Assembly (NCBI RefSeq): GCF_003011895.2
Contig: NZ_PXWF02000063.1
Span: 1-64,000 of the forward strand
DNA length: 64,000 bases
Direction of reading: 5' to 3'
DNA from: Massilia glaciei
GTDB lineage: Bacteria; Pseudomonadota; Gammaproteobacteria; Burkholderiales; Burkholderiaceae_D
Position 1 is the first letter of the stretch. Each line of letters starts with the position of its first letter. The position numbers and the translations under genes were made by a program. The notes under the pieces were generated by a model. That model saw only the letters and a program-made list of their open reading frames with translations. It had not been told where the DNA came from and did no database searches. Shown here one piece after another: positions 17,882-28,588 of this stretch.

Positions 17882-19159
17882 ATGTCGCACTTCACCCACC
17901 ACCACGGCCAGCTGCACGCCGAAGGCGCCGCGCTGGCCGCCATCGCGCAGCAATACGGCACCCCCACCTATGTGTATTCGAAGGCCGCCCTGCTGGGCAA
18001 TTTCGACGCCTACGCCGACGCCTGCGCCGGGCGCGAGGCGCTCGTGTGCTACGCCATGAAGGCCAATTCGAACCTGGCCATCCTCGACCTGCTCGCGCGC
18101 CGCGGCGCCGGCTTCGACATCGTCTCGGGCGGCGAGCTGCTGCGCGTGGTCGCGGCCGGGGGCGACCCGCGCAAGGTCATCTTCTCGGGCGTGGGCAAAA
18201 GCGAGGCCGAGATGCGGCTGGCGCTGTCGCACGACATCCTGTGTTTCAACGTCGAATCGATCCCCGAGCTGCACCGCCTCAACCGGGTCGCCGGCGAGAT
18301 GGGCATAACCGCGCCGGTGTCGCTGCGGGTCAACCCGAACGTCGACGCCAAGACCCATCCCTACATCGCGACCGGCCTCAAGGCCAACAAGTTCGGGGTC
18401 GCCTTCGACGACGCGCTGGCCACCTACCGCGCGGCGGCCGCGCTGCCGCACCTGCGGCTCGAGGGCATCGACTGCCACATCGGCTCGCAGCTGCTCGACG
18501 ACGCGCCGCTGCTCGAGGCGCTCGACAAGCTGATCGAACTGATCGACACGCTCGGCGCCGAGGGCATCGTGCTGCGCCACCTCGACATCGGCGGCGGCAT
18601 CGGCATCAACTACGGCGAGGCCGGCGAGGCGCCGCCGGTGGCCGTGGGCGACTACCTCGGGCGCCTGTTCGCGCGCATCGACGCCTGGCGCGCGGCAAGC
18701 CACGCGGGCGCGCCGATCAAGGTGGTGTTCGAGCCGGGCCGCTCGATCGTGGGCGACACCGGGGTGCTGCTGACCAGGGTCGAGTACCTCAAGCCGGGCG
18801 CCGAGAAGAATTTCTGCGTGGTCGACGCGGCCATGAACGACCTGATGCGCCCGGCCCTGTACCAGGCCTGGATGGACGTGCAGCCGGTGCGCCCGCGCGC
18901 CGGCGCCGCGCTGGTGTACGACGTGGTGGGGCCGGTGTGCGAATCGGGCGACTGGCTAGCGCGCGGGCGCGCGCTGGCGGTGCAGGAGGGCGACCTGCTG
19001 GCGGTCATGGCGGCCGGCGCCTACGGCCTGACGATGTCCTCGAACTACAACACGCGCGGGCGCGCCGCCGAGGTCATCGTCGACGGCGCCGCGGTGCACC
19101 TGGTGCGCCAGCGCGAGCAGCCGGCCGACCTGTTCGCGCTCGAGTCGCTGATCAAATAG
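17882..19159 (+). CDS. lysA: Diaminopimelate decarboxylase
   Basis: A 425-residue fold-type III PLP enzyme that makes L-lysine from meso-diaminopimelate. The PLP lysine is in VCYAMKANSN (Lys60). The glycine-rich phosphate-binding segment is LDIGGGIGINY, the substrate-binding EPGRSIVGDTG follows, and the active-site cysteine of the second subunit is in GPVCESGDWLA. It has the usual family length and lies 54 bases after lptM. Confidence 0.97.
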   Translation: MSHFTHHHGQLHAEGAALAAIAQQYGTPTYVYSKAALLGNFDAYADACAGREALVCYAMKANSNLAILDLLARRGAGFDIVSGGELLRVVAAGGDPRKVIFSGVGKSEAEMRLALSHDILCFNVESIPELHRLNRVAGEMGITAPVSLRVNPNVDAKTHPYIATGLKANKFGVAFDDALATYRAAAALPHLRLEGIDCHIGSQLLDDAPLLEALDKLIELIDTLGAEGIVLRHLDIGGGIGINYGEAGEAPPVAVGDYLGRLFARIDAWRAASHAGAPIKVVFEPGRSIVGDTGVLLTRVEYLKPGAEKNFCVVDAAMNDLMRPALYQAWMDVQPVRPRAGAALVYDVVGPVCESGDWLARGRALAVQEGDLLAVMAAGAYGLTMSSNYNTRGRAAEVIVDGAAVHLVRQREQPADLFALESLIK

Positions 19160-19269
19160 GGACCGGGTCCGGCGCGCGGTGGTCGAAAAAATTCTGGCAC
19201 GCCATGCGCCGTCGCGCCCGCCCGGATGCATAATGGGGCCACCGAACCCATGCATAAGGGAGAACCAGC

Positions 19270-20850
19270 GTGCCGAATCGCCCCACCCCACCCCGCGCCC
19301 GGCTGACGGCCGGCCTCGTGTGCGCCGCCCTGCTGCTGGGCGCCTGCGGCGGCGGCGGCGGCGGCGCCAGCCCCGCGCCCAGGCCCACACCCGCGCCCAC
19401 CCCGCCGCCCGGCAGCTTCGCCGACCCGGTCGGCTATTCCGGCGCGTCCAACGGCGCCCTCGCCGGCGCGCAGGAGGGCAAGGCGGTGGTCTCGACCCAC
19501 ATCACGCTGGCCGGCAAGACGCTCGCCTACACCGCCACCACCGGCCACCTGAACGCGACCGCCCCGGGCGCCAGCGGGCCCGGGGCCTCGTTCTTCTACG
19601 TGGCCTACACCGCCGGCAACCTCGAGGCGGCGCGCCGGCCGGTCACCTTCTTCTACAACGGCGGCCCCGGCTCGTCCACGCTGTGGCTGCACATGGGCTC
19701 GTTCGGGCCGCGCCGCGTCGTCACCAACTACCCGTCGACCAACATGCCCAGCCCGGCCCAGCTGGTCGAGAACCAGGAGACCTTGCTCGACCACTCCGAC
19801 CTGGTGTTCGTCGACGCCATCGGCACCGGTTTTTCGCAGGCGGTGGCGCCGCGCCGCAACATCGACTTCTGGGGCGTCGACGAGGACGCGGCCGGGTTCC
19901 GCGATTTCGTGCAGCGCTACGTGGCCGTCAACGGGCGCCAGGCCTCGCCCAAGTTCCTGTTCGGCGAGTCGTACGGCGGGCCGCGCTCGGGCGTGCTGGC
20001 CAAGCTGCTCGAGGTGGCCGGCGTGCGCCTGGCCGGCGTGGTGCTGCAGGCGCCGGCGATGGACTACAACAGCAACTGCGGCGTGTTCAACCCGGGCAGC
20101 ATCAGCTGCGAAGCCTACCTTCCGAGCTACGCGGCGGTCAGCGCCTACCACCAGCGCGCGACCCCGGCGCCGACCGACTTCGCGGCCCACATGCAACAAA
20201 CGCGCGACTTCGCCGCCGGACCGTACCAGGCCGCGGTCGGACCCTGGATCAGCGCGAAAACCACGCCGCCGGCCGACGTGCTCGCGCATCTGGCCGCCTT
20301 CACCGGGCTGAGCACGCAGCAATGGACCCAGGATTTCTCGATGGGGCCCGGCACCTACCGCCAGCATCTGCTGCCCGGCACGATGATCGGGCGCTACGAC
20401 GGGCGCGTCAGCGCGCCGCTCGGCAGCGCGCTCGCGGCGCAGGGCGACCCGTCGCTGACGGCGGCCAGCGCGACCTTCACGAAGACCATCCTCAGCTACC
20501 TCCAGAACGACCTGCTATACACGGCGGCCAGCTCGTACCTGCCGTTCAACGACATCATCAACAGCTGGAATTTCAGCCACGACGGGCGCAACGTTCCCGA
20601 CACCATCCCCGACCTCGCCGCCGCGCTGATCATCAACCCGGACCTCAAGATCGTCGCCATGAACGGCTACCACGACCTGGCCACGCCGTTCCACCTGACC
20701 GAGCGCGACCTCGCGCGGCTGGGCAGCAATCCGAACATCACGGTCAAGAACTACCAGAGCGGCCACATGTCCTACCTCGACGACAGCGCGCGGCGCGCCC
20801 AGCGCGCCGACATGAACACCCTGTACAACAGCGAATCGGTGGCCAAATGA
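19270..20850 (+). CDS. S10-type serine carboxypeptidase-like lipoprotein
   Basis: A 526-residue alpha/beta-hydrolase of peptidase family S10. It begins with GTG at 19270, behind AAGGGAGA. The lipobox LLGAC lipidates Cys26 and is followed by a Gly/Pro linker. FFYNGGPGSSTLWLHMGSFGP builds the oxyanion site and FGESYGG holds nucleophile Ser234. Asp469 in NGYHDLATP and His499 in SGHMSY complete the triad. The protein is probably anchored in the envelope and acts on peptides; the substrate is unknown. Its stop overlaps the ATG of the EF-hand gene. Confidence 0.88.
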   Translation: MPNRPTPPRARLTAGLVCAALLLGACGGGGGGASPAPRPTPAPTPPPGSFADPVGYSGASNGALAGAQEGKAVVSTHITLAGKTLAYTATTGHLNATAPGASGPGASFFYVAYTAGNLEAARRPVTFFYNGGPGSSTLWLHMGSFGPRRVVTNYPSTNMPSPAQLVENQETLLDHSDLVFVDAIGTGFSQAVAPRRNIDFWGVDEDAAGFRDFVQRYVAVNGRQASPKFLFGESYGGPRSGVLAKLLEVAGVRLAGVVLQAPAMDYNSNCGVFNPGSISCEAYLPSYAAVSAYHQRATPAPTDFAAHMQQTRDFAAGPYQAAVGPWISAKTTPPADVLAHLAAFTGLSTQQWTQDFSMGPGTYRQHLLPGTMIGRYDGRVSAPLGSALAAQGDPSLTAASATFTKTILSYLQNDLLYTAASSYLPFNDIINSWNFSHDGRNVPDTIPDLAAALIINPDLKIVAMNGYHDLATPFHLTERDLARLGSNPNITVKNYQSGHMSYLDDSARRAQRADMNTLYNSESVAK

Positions 20851-21206
20851 ACATGCCAAAACCCGTGAACAGGCTAAAACCCGTCCTCACGCTCGGCCTC
20901 GCCGTGCTCGCCGCCTCCGCCGCGGCGCAAACGCCCCAGTTCGGCCCCACGCTGCCGCCGGCGCTGCGCACGCCGTCGGGCCCGCCGCCGGCCTCGGGCC
21001 CGGCGCTGCGCGAGCAGGCCATGCAAAGGCTCAAGCGCCATTTCGACGAGGCCGACCTCGACGCCGACGGCCGCCTGACCCGGCAGGAGGCCGAGCGGGC
21101 CGGCCTCGGCTTCGTCAGCGGCCGCTTCGAGCAGATCGACCAGGACAAGCGCGGCGCGGTCAGCTTCGGCGACGTGCGCCGGGCGCTGCCGCCGCGGGCG
21201 AGGTAG
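20847..21206 (+). CDS. Exported EF-hand protein
   Basis: A 119-residue protein with an N-terminal signal peptide ending near AASAAAQ. After a Pro-rich linker come two calcium-binding loops. The first is canonical, Asp70-Leu-Asp-Ala-Asp-Gly-Arg-Leu-Thr-Arg-Gln-Glu81. The second starts at Asp98 (DQDKRGAVSFGD) and is less regular, with Arg and Ala at inner positions. The start overlaps the peptidase stop (ATGA), so the two exported proteins are probably co-produced; the EF-hand protein may modulate or bind the peptidase (inference). Confidence 0.82.
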   Translation: MNMPKPVNRLKPVLTLGLAVLAASAAAQTPQFGPTLPPALRTPSGPPPASGPALREQAMQRLKRHFDEADLDADGRLTRQEAERAGLGFVSGRFEQIDQDKRGAVSFGDVRRALPPRAR

Positions 21207-21259
21207 CCGCGGGCGAGGCCGCCGCGGGCGAAACCGCCGCGCGATAGCGAGCGCGCATG

Positions 21260-21296
21260 AAAAAAGGGGGCGGCGCCGCGGCGCCGCCCCCTTTCG
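21260..21296. terminator. Bidirectional intrinsic terminator
   Basis: A run of A is followed by a perfect GC-rich hairpin with 11-base arms (21266-21276 and 21281-21291, loop CGCG), then CTTTCGTT. It lies between the convergent EF-hand gene and ccsB and can serve both strands, with the A-run forming a U-tract on the minus-strand transcript. Confidence 0.85.
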
Positions 21297-21310
21297 TTCG
21301 CGCGCGCGGC

Positions 21311-22483
21311 CTACAGCGCGCCGTACGAGTGCAATCCCGACAGGAACATGTTCACGCCCAGAAAGGCGAAGGTCGTCACCAACAGGCCGAGCACCGTCCA
21401 CCACGCCGCCACGCGCCCGCGCAGGCCCGACATCAGGCGCATGTGCAGCCAGGCCGCGTAGTTGAGCCAGACGATCAGGGCCCAGGTCTCCTTCGGATCC
21501 CACGACCAGTAGCCGCCCCAGGCGTCGGCGGCCCACAGCGCGCCGAGGATGGTGGCGACCGTGAAGAACGCGAAGCCGATCGAGATCGACTTGTACATGA
21601 TGTCGTCGAGCACCTCGAACGCGGGCAGGCGGTCGGCCAGGATGCCGTGCGATTTGAGCAGGTAGGCGCTGCCGACCATGGCCGACAGCGCGAAGCTGCC
21701 GTAGCCGATGAAGTTGGCCGGCACGTGGATCTTCATCCACCAGCTTTGCAGCGCCGGCACCAGCGGCTGGATCCCGGCGGCGTCGCGCGAGACCGTGTAC
21801 CAGAGCAGGAACACGACCGCCGCGGCGATCACCAGCAGCACGAAGGCGCCCAGCTGGCGCGTCGCGTAGTGCTCCTCGTAGTACAGGTAGAACATGGCGG
21901 TGATGATCGCGAACAGGATGAACACCTCGTACAGGTTCGACACCGGGATGTGGCCGACGTCGGCGCCGATCAGGTAGGACTCGAACCAGCGCACCAGCAT
22001 GCCGGTGGTGCCGAGCACCACCCCGGCCCAGCACAGCTTGGAGCCGACCGAGGTGCCGAAATCCTTGCGGCTGAGCAGGCCGATCCAGTAGAACACGGTC
22101 GAGAACACGAACATCGCGCTCATCCACAAAATCGCGGACTGGCTCGACAGCATGTACTTGAGCAGGAACTTCTGGTTGCCCATCGCCAGGTCGCCGCCGT
22201 ACAGCGAGATCGCCCACAGCGACAGCAGCGCCGTCAGCGGCATGAGCCAGCGCACCGGCTTCCAGTGCCAGCCGAGCGCGGCGAAGGTGGGCGCGCACAG
22301 CGCCAGGATCACCTTCTCGTAGATGTCCATGTAGGCGCCGTAGCGCGCCAGCGCGTAGGCGGCGGCGCCGGCCAGCGCGGCCGCGAACAGCCAGTCGAGC
22401 GCGCCGAGGCGCTTGAAGTAGCCCGGCGCCTGCGCGTAGGTGGTGGTGGTGGTGCTGCTGCTGCTGTGTGTCGCTTCCATCAT
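21311..22483 (-). CDS. ccsB: Cytochrome c maturation protein CcsB (ResC)
   Basis: A 390-residue polytopic membrane protein of the system II (Ccs) haem lyase. The haem-binding WWD region is WAADAWGGYWSWDPKETW near the C-terminus, and conserved histidines (IHVPANFIGYG; HIPVSNLYE) lie at membrane borders. About eight hydrophobic segments are visible. The ATG overlaps the resB stop (ATGA), and the two proteins form one complex that attaches haem to apocytochromes in the periplasm. Confidence 0.95.
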   Translation of the reverse strand: MMEATHSSSSTTTTTYAQAPGYFKRLGALDWLFAAALAGAAAYALARYGAYMDIYEKVILALCAPTFAALGWHWKPVRWLMPLTALLSLWAISLYGGDLAMGNQKFLLKYMLSSQSAILWMSAMFVFSTVFYWIGLLSRKDFGTSVGSKLCWAGVVLGTTGMLVRWFESYLIGADVGHIPVSNLYEVFILFAIITAMFYLYYEEHYATRQLGAFVLLVIAAAVVFLLWYTVSRDAAGIQPLVPALQSWWMKIHVPANFIGYGSFALSAMVGSAYLLKSHGILADRLPAFEVLDDIMYKSISIGFAFFTVATILGALWAADAWGGYWSWDPKETWALIVWLNYAAWLHMRLMSGLRGRVAAWWTVLGLLVTTFAFLGVNMFLSGLHSYGAL

Positions 22484-24603
22484 GTTCCTCCAGATGCGGC
22501 CGGGGCCGTTTTATCGGCCATCGGCAGGATTGCCTTGATTTCGTTGAATTCATGCTCGAAGTCGAGCGTCTTGCGCTGGGTGCTCATCGCCATGAGGGCG
22601 CGCGTGCCGCCGCCGGGCTCGTCGCTGAGCCAGACCCACAGGCGCCGCTCGCGGATGTAGAACATCGAGAACACGCCCAGCACCAGCAGGATGCAGCCGA
22701 GGTAGACCACGTTCTTGCCGGGCGAGCGCGTCAGCTGCAGCACCGAGGCCCGGACCTGGGTGAAGTCCTCGAGCTGCAGGTAGACCGGGGCCCCGTACAG
22801 GAAGTTGTCCGACAGCGCGTTGGTGGCCAGTTGCAGGAAGCGCGCGTGGGCCTCGTCCTCGGCCACCGGGGCGAGCGCGTCGCGCGCGCGCGCGGCCTGC
22901 CACAACTCCCACAGGGTGCCGTTGAGGATCTTCATGTAGATCTCGGCGGCCTTCTTCTGCTCGGCCGCGGGCACCTGCTCGAGGAATTTGGACACGGCGG
23001 TGTAGCCGCCCTGCTTGCCGTCGCCGGCGAAGATGGCGAGGCTGCGCGCGCTCGAGCCGGCCAGTTGGTCCCGCAGCGCCTCGCTGCTGCCGGCCGGCAT
23101 CGCGCGCGCCGCGTAGCGCTGCGCCGCGAGCGCGCGCAGCGCCGCATCGCTCAGGGCGGCGCGCAGGCGCATCCATTCCCTCACGCTCGAGGCGTCGTCG
23201 GCCGGGATGCGCAGGTAGTTGAACGGGTCCGACGGCATCGCGCGCACGCCCGAGAGGTAGAACAGCGCGCCGTCGAGCGTGATCGGCTGCATGTAGTTCT
23301 GGTATTCGCGCGCCTGGCCGGTCTTGTCGCGCAGTTTGTACTGCACGCTCGGGCCGACGTTCTTGAGGTCCTTGTTGTTGGCGTTCTGGCCGGCCGAACC
23401 CGAATGCTTGTCGAGCCCGGACGACAGCTGCGCGGCCAGCGACTGGCCCTGTTTGACGTCGCGCACGTCCTGGCCGGCAGCCGTGTTTTCGACGTTGAAG
23501 GCGCGGAAATCGGACCACTCGACCGAGTACTCCTGGCCGGCGCGCACCAGCGGATTGGCGCCTCCGACCTCGCCGGCGATCTCGAACGGCGCGTGGCCGG
23601 CGCCCTCCATCGGGAAGCCCGTCAGTTTCAGCTTGCTGCCGCCGTCCTCGAAACTGGACTGGTACACGGCCACGCCCTTGTAGATCAGCGGTTCGTTGAC
23701 CTTGATGGTGGCCGGGAAGCGCGCGCCCGTCTCGTGGTCCTGCACCTCGACGTGGCTGGCGAACAGCTTGGGCATGCCGGTCGAGTAGAAATCGATGTCG
23801 AATTTTTTGAGGTGGATGGTGAACGGCAGCTCCTGCACCAGCACGCCGTCGGCGCGCTGGATCGTGGCCTGGCGGCTGCTCTCGCCTTCGGGGATCAGGG
23901 TGTTGGCGCGGAAGGTCGGGTTGCCCGCGCCGAGCCGGTGGCGCGGCTCGAGCGGTCCGGCGCCCGGATACGCGGTCTTGCCCATGAACCATTGCTGGAA
24001 CTGGATCGGGAGGTCCGAGTCGAGCAGGCCGCCGACCAGGATGATGATGATCGAGCTGTGCGCGAAAATGTAGCCGAACTTGTTGGCCGCGCCCTTTTTG
24101 GCCGCCACCAGCGTGCCCCTGTCCTTCTCGACGATCTTGACCGCGTAGCCGGCGTGGCGCAGGCGCTCGGCGTTCTGGCCGGCCAGCGCGGCGCGCCCGG
24201 ACGCGGAGACCCATTCGTGCTTGTGGTGGAAATTGCGCAGCGAGACCTCGCGCACGTTCTCGCGCCAGCTGCGCATGTCCTTGATCATCTTGGGGCCGTT
24301 GCGCGTGATGCACAGCGCGGTCGAGGTGATCAGGGCCGCCAGGATCAGCAGGAACCACCAGGCCGAATACACGGCGTACAGGCCGAGCTTGTCGAACACG
24401 GCGAACCAGAACGGCCCGAACTGGTTGACGTAGTTCGGCATCGCCTCGCCCTGCTTCATGACGGTGCCGATCATCGAGGCGATCGCGATGATGACGAGCA
24501 TGCTGATGGCGAAGCGCATCGACGAGACCAGCTCGACGGTCTCGGCCAGCGCGCGGTGGCGCGCCTTCACTGCGCTGCTAAGTTCAATTCCTGTGGTGCT
24601 CAT
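22480..24603 (-). CDS. resB: Cytochrome c maturation protein ResB (Ccs1)
   Basis: A 707-residue partner of CcsB. Three membrane helices occur in the first 210 residues (LVSSMRFAISMLVIIAIASM; AWWFLLILAALITSTALCI; FAHSSIIIILVGGLLDSD), then a large periplasmic domain, and a last helix near residue 655 (VVYLGCILLVLGVFSMFYI). This is the ResB layout. The start codon sits in a tandem 14-base duplication that also creates a second, out-of-frame ATG 14 bases upstream. The downstream neighbour is ccsB and the upstream neighbour is a cytochrome c4. Confidence 0.94.
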   Translation of the reverse strand: MSTTGIELSSAVKARHRALAETVELVSSMRFAISMLVIIAIASMIGTVMKQGEAMPNYVNQFGPFWFAVFDKLGLYAVYSAWWFLLILAALITSTALCITRNGPKMIKDMRSWRENVREVSLRNFHHKHEWVSASGRAALAGQNAERLRHAGYAVKIVEKDRGTLVAAKKGAANKFGYIFAHSSIIIILVGGLLDSDLPIQFQQWFMGKTAYPGAGPLEPRHRLGAGNPTFRANTLIPEGESSRQATIQRADGVLVQELPFTIHLKKFDIDFYSTGMPKLFASHVEVQDHETGARFPATIKVNEPLIYKGVAVYQSSFEDGGSKLKLTGFPMEGAGHAPFEIAGEVGGANPLVRAGQEYSVEWSDFRAFNVENTAAGQDVRDVKQGQSLAAQLSSGLDKHSGSAGQNANNKDLKNVGPSVQYKLRDKTGQAREYQNYMQPITLDGALFYLSGVRAMPSDPFNYLRIPADDASSVREWMRLRAALSDAALRALAAQRYAARAMPAGSSEALRDQLAGSSARSLAIFAGDGKQGGYTAVSKFLEQVPAAEQKKAAEIYMKILNGTLWELWQAARARDALAPVAEDEAHARFLQLATNALSDNFLYGAPVYLQLEDFTQVRASVLQLTRSPGKNVVYLGCILLVLGVFSMFYIRERRLWVWLSDEPGGGTRALMAMSTQRKTLDFEHEFNEIKAILPMADKTAPAASGGT

Positions 24604-24618
24604 GCTGTGGTGCTCATG
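24591..24618. repeat. 14-base tandem duplication over the resB start codon
   Basis: The unit ctgtggtgctcatg occurs at 24591-24604 and again at 24605-24618, with a partial third copy after it. Each copy carries a minus-strand ATG. The upstream ATG (24617) opens the five-codon frame Met-Ser-Thr-Thr-Ala, whose TGA overlaps the resB ATG. Confidence 0.85.
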
Positions 24619-24823
24619 CTGTGTCGATCCCTGTGTGCCGGCCTGCCCCAGTTTGCCGGTCCGCCCGCGGCGCGGACGGATTCAAGCGGCGAGCATACCA
24701 ACAAAAAGGGCGGCCCGCTCGCGCGCCGCCGCCCTCCCTCCCAGCCGGTGGCGCCGCCCGCCGGGCGGACCGCCAACTGTATACTTACCGCATCTGCCTC
24801 AAGCGTATTTACTTCGCACGTAC

Positions 24824-25483
24824 TTACTTCAAGCCGGCGACGTATTCGGCCACGGCCGACATTTCCTCGTCGGACATGCGCTTGGCCAGCGTGGTCATCT
24901 GCGCGCTGTTCTTGCGCTTTTCGCCCTTGAACAGTTGCAACTGGGCGATCGTGTAGTCCGGGTGCTGGCCGGCCAGGCGCGGGTATTGCGCCGGGATGCC
25001 GGCGCCGCTGGCGCCATGGCAGCTCGCGCAGGCGGCCACGCCGCGCTCGGCGATGCCGCCGCGGTAGATTTTCTTGCCAAGCGTGGCCAGTTCCTTGTTC
25101 TTGGCGGCGCCCTGCTTCGGGGTCTGCGCGGCCAGGTAGGCGGCGACGTCCTTCTTCTCCTGCGCCGTGAGCATCTTGGCGAAGGTGGTCATGACGGGAT
25201 TGGCGCGCGCCGGCGTGGTGAAGTCGACCAGCTGCTTGTGGGTGTAGGCGGCGATCTGGCCGGCCAGCTTGGGGTTGGCGGCCATGGTCGAGTTGCCGGC
25301 GTCGCCGTGGCACGAGATGCAGGCGGCCAGGCCGCGCGCCGGGTCACCCCCGGTGTACAGGGCCGCGCCCTTCTTCGCGTCGGCAACGGCCGCGGCCGGC
25401 GCGTCGGCGGCCGACGCGAGGCCCGGGCCGGCGATGGCGGCAAGCAACAATACTTTCACAAACGATACAAAGGCACGATTCAT
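24824..25483 (-). CDS. Di-haem cytochrome c4
   Basis: A 219-residue periplasmic cytochrome with a signal peptide ending at GLASA and two c-type haem sites, CISCH and CASCH. Each lies in a similar half of the protein, and Met ligands are probably in the later TTFAKMLT and TTLAKRMSD segments. The ATG at 25483 has AGGG at suitable distance; a longer frame to 25507 is less likely. It is placed just upstream of resB-ccsB, whose products attach its haems. Probable electron carrier to a terminal oxidase. Confidence 0.9.
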   Translation of the reverse strand: MNRAFVSFVKVLLLAAIAGPGLASAADAPAAAVADAKKGAALYTGGDPARGLAACISCHGDAGNSTMAANPKLAGQIAAYTHKQLVDFTTPARANPVMTTFAKMLTAQEKKDVAAYLAAQTPKQGAAKNKELATLGKKIYRGGIAERGVAACASCHGASGAGIPAQYPRLAGQHPDYTIAQLQLFKGEKRKNSAQMTTLAKRMSDEEMSAVAEYVAGLK

Positions 25484-25613
25484 TAAAAACACCCTGAGAC
25501 TAGTCAAAAATTGGTTTTACGTAGATTTTACGTGGAAAAATAGTGCGGACGATCTTGACGGGACGCTATGGCTTTTGCGCCGCAACAATTCGCAACCCCT
25601 TATTGTACAATAG

Positions 25614-27422
<1,809 letters not shown>

Positions 27423-27506
27423 GAGGCCGGGAGTCTTTCGAGCATGCCCGGTCGGCGCGCAACCGGAGGCGGCGGCGCGCCGGACCCCTGGCGCCGCGCC
27501 GGACGG

Positions 27507-28448
27507 CTAGCGCCGCCCGCCCCGGCGCTCGCTCGGGAACATCTCCTTGTACAGGAACGCGTGCAGGGCCTCGGTGTCCTCGACCCGCGCGCTCATGGTC
27601 ACCACGCGCTGCAGGCGGTTCGAGTCCCATTCGAAATCGCCCTTCTTCTCCTTGCGGATCAGTTCGATCATCTTCTTGATGATGGCCGTCTCGATATCCT
27701 TCTCCAGGCCCACCTCGACCGTCACCTGCTGCAGCCAGCGCCGCTTGAAGTTCGGGTTCCAGCCGCGGAACTTGACGTCGGCGCTCTGGCCGGTCTGGTT
27801 GGCGATGCTGAACACCCCGCCCGTGTCGTTGCTGTCGTCGCCCACGCTGCGCCCGTTGGCGGCGGCCACGTTGGCGCGCGCGAGCCGGTTGCCGCGCTCG
27901 TTCTCGGTCTCGCCAACCTGGTCGCTGGCGGCGCCGCGCTTGGCCTTTTGCGCCGCCACGTAGGCGGCCATGTCCATGTTCTCGGGGATCGGCTCGCGCA
28001 CCGGCTCGGGCGGCTTGGGCTCCTCCTTTCTGACCACCTCGACCGGCTCGGGCTTTTCGGGCGGCACGGTGATGGTGTCGGGCAATCGCCGCACCTTGGG
28101 CGGCGGGGTGTTTTTGACCGGCTTGGCCGGCTTGCTGGCGGCCACCTTCGGCTGCGGCTTGCCCAGCATCGGCGAAACGTAGGTGATGCCCCCGGCCGGC
28201 GGCGGCGCCGCCTTTTTCTCGAGCTTGCCGTTGATCAGAAACAGTACGATCAGCAGCACGTGCAGCGCGACGATCGCGGCCAGCGCCCGCTTGTTCGGTC
28301 CCTTCGGCCGGTAACTCGGCTCGTGGTCCGGCAGGGCCTGCCCACATTGCGAGCAAATGCCGTTGCCGTGCGTCGAATAGTGGGAGTGTTCGGACAAAAT
28401 TGGGTGCAACTTTCTGGGCTGGTGGCGGGTCGTGGCAAGGCTCGGCAA
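27507..28448 (-). CDS. TonB-like hypothetical protein with a zinc-ribbon-like N-terminus and one membrane helix
   Basis: Not assigned to a named family. A CSQCG motif near residue 32 suggests a truncated zinc ribbon. A membrane helix follows (AALAIIVALHVLLIVLFLI-like, about residues 55-73). Next is a long Pro/Lys/Glu linker resembling the TonB periplasmic spacer (PKPPEPVREPIPE). The last 90 residues form a compact domain with GWNPNFKRRWLQQVTVE. The start is uncertain: ATG 28448, or TTG 28397, which gives a protein beginning close to the Cys motif. It lies downstream of the RND permease and convergent with hemB. Confidence 0.7.
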   Translation of the reverse strand: MPSLATTRHQPRKLHPILSEHSHYSTHGNGICSQCGQALPDHEPSYRPKGPNKRALAAIVALHVLLIVLFLINGKLEKKAAPPPAGGITYVSPMLGKPQPKVAASKPAKPVKNTPPPKVRRLPDTITVPPEKPEPVEVVRKEEPKPPEPVREPIPENMDMAAYVAAQKAKRGAASDQVGETENERGNRLARANVAAANGRSVGDDSNDTGGVFSIANQTGQSADVKFRGWNPNFKRRWLQQVTVEVGLEKDIETAIIKKMIELIRKEKKGDFEWDSNRLQRVVTMSARVEDTEALHAFLYKEMFPSERRGGRR

Positions 28449-28588
28449 AAACGCGGCGCAGGCCGGCAGTCTAGCCTGTTCGGGCCGGTCCTGCGCGACG
28501 CTACGCCGCGTATTCTACAAGATGGCACGCCCGGGCTTGTTACATTGTGTATCAACGGGCCGGCCCCGGCCAGCCGCCCGGTTCTAGC

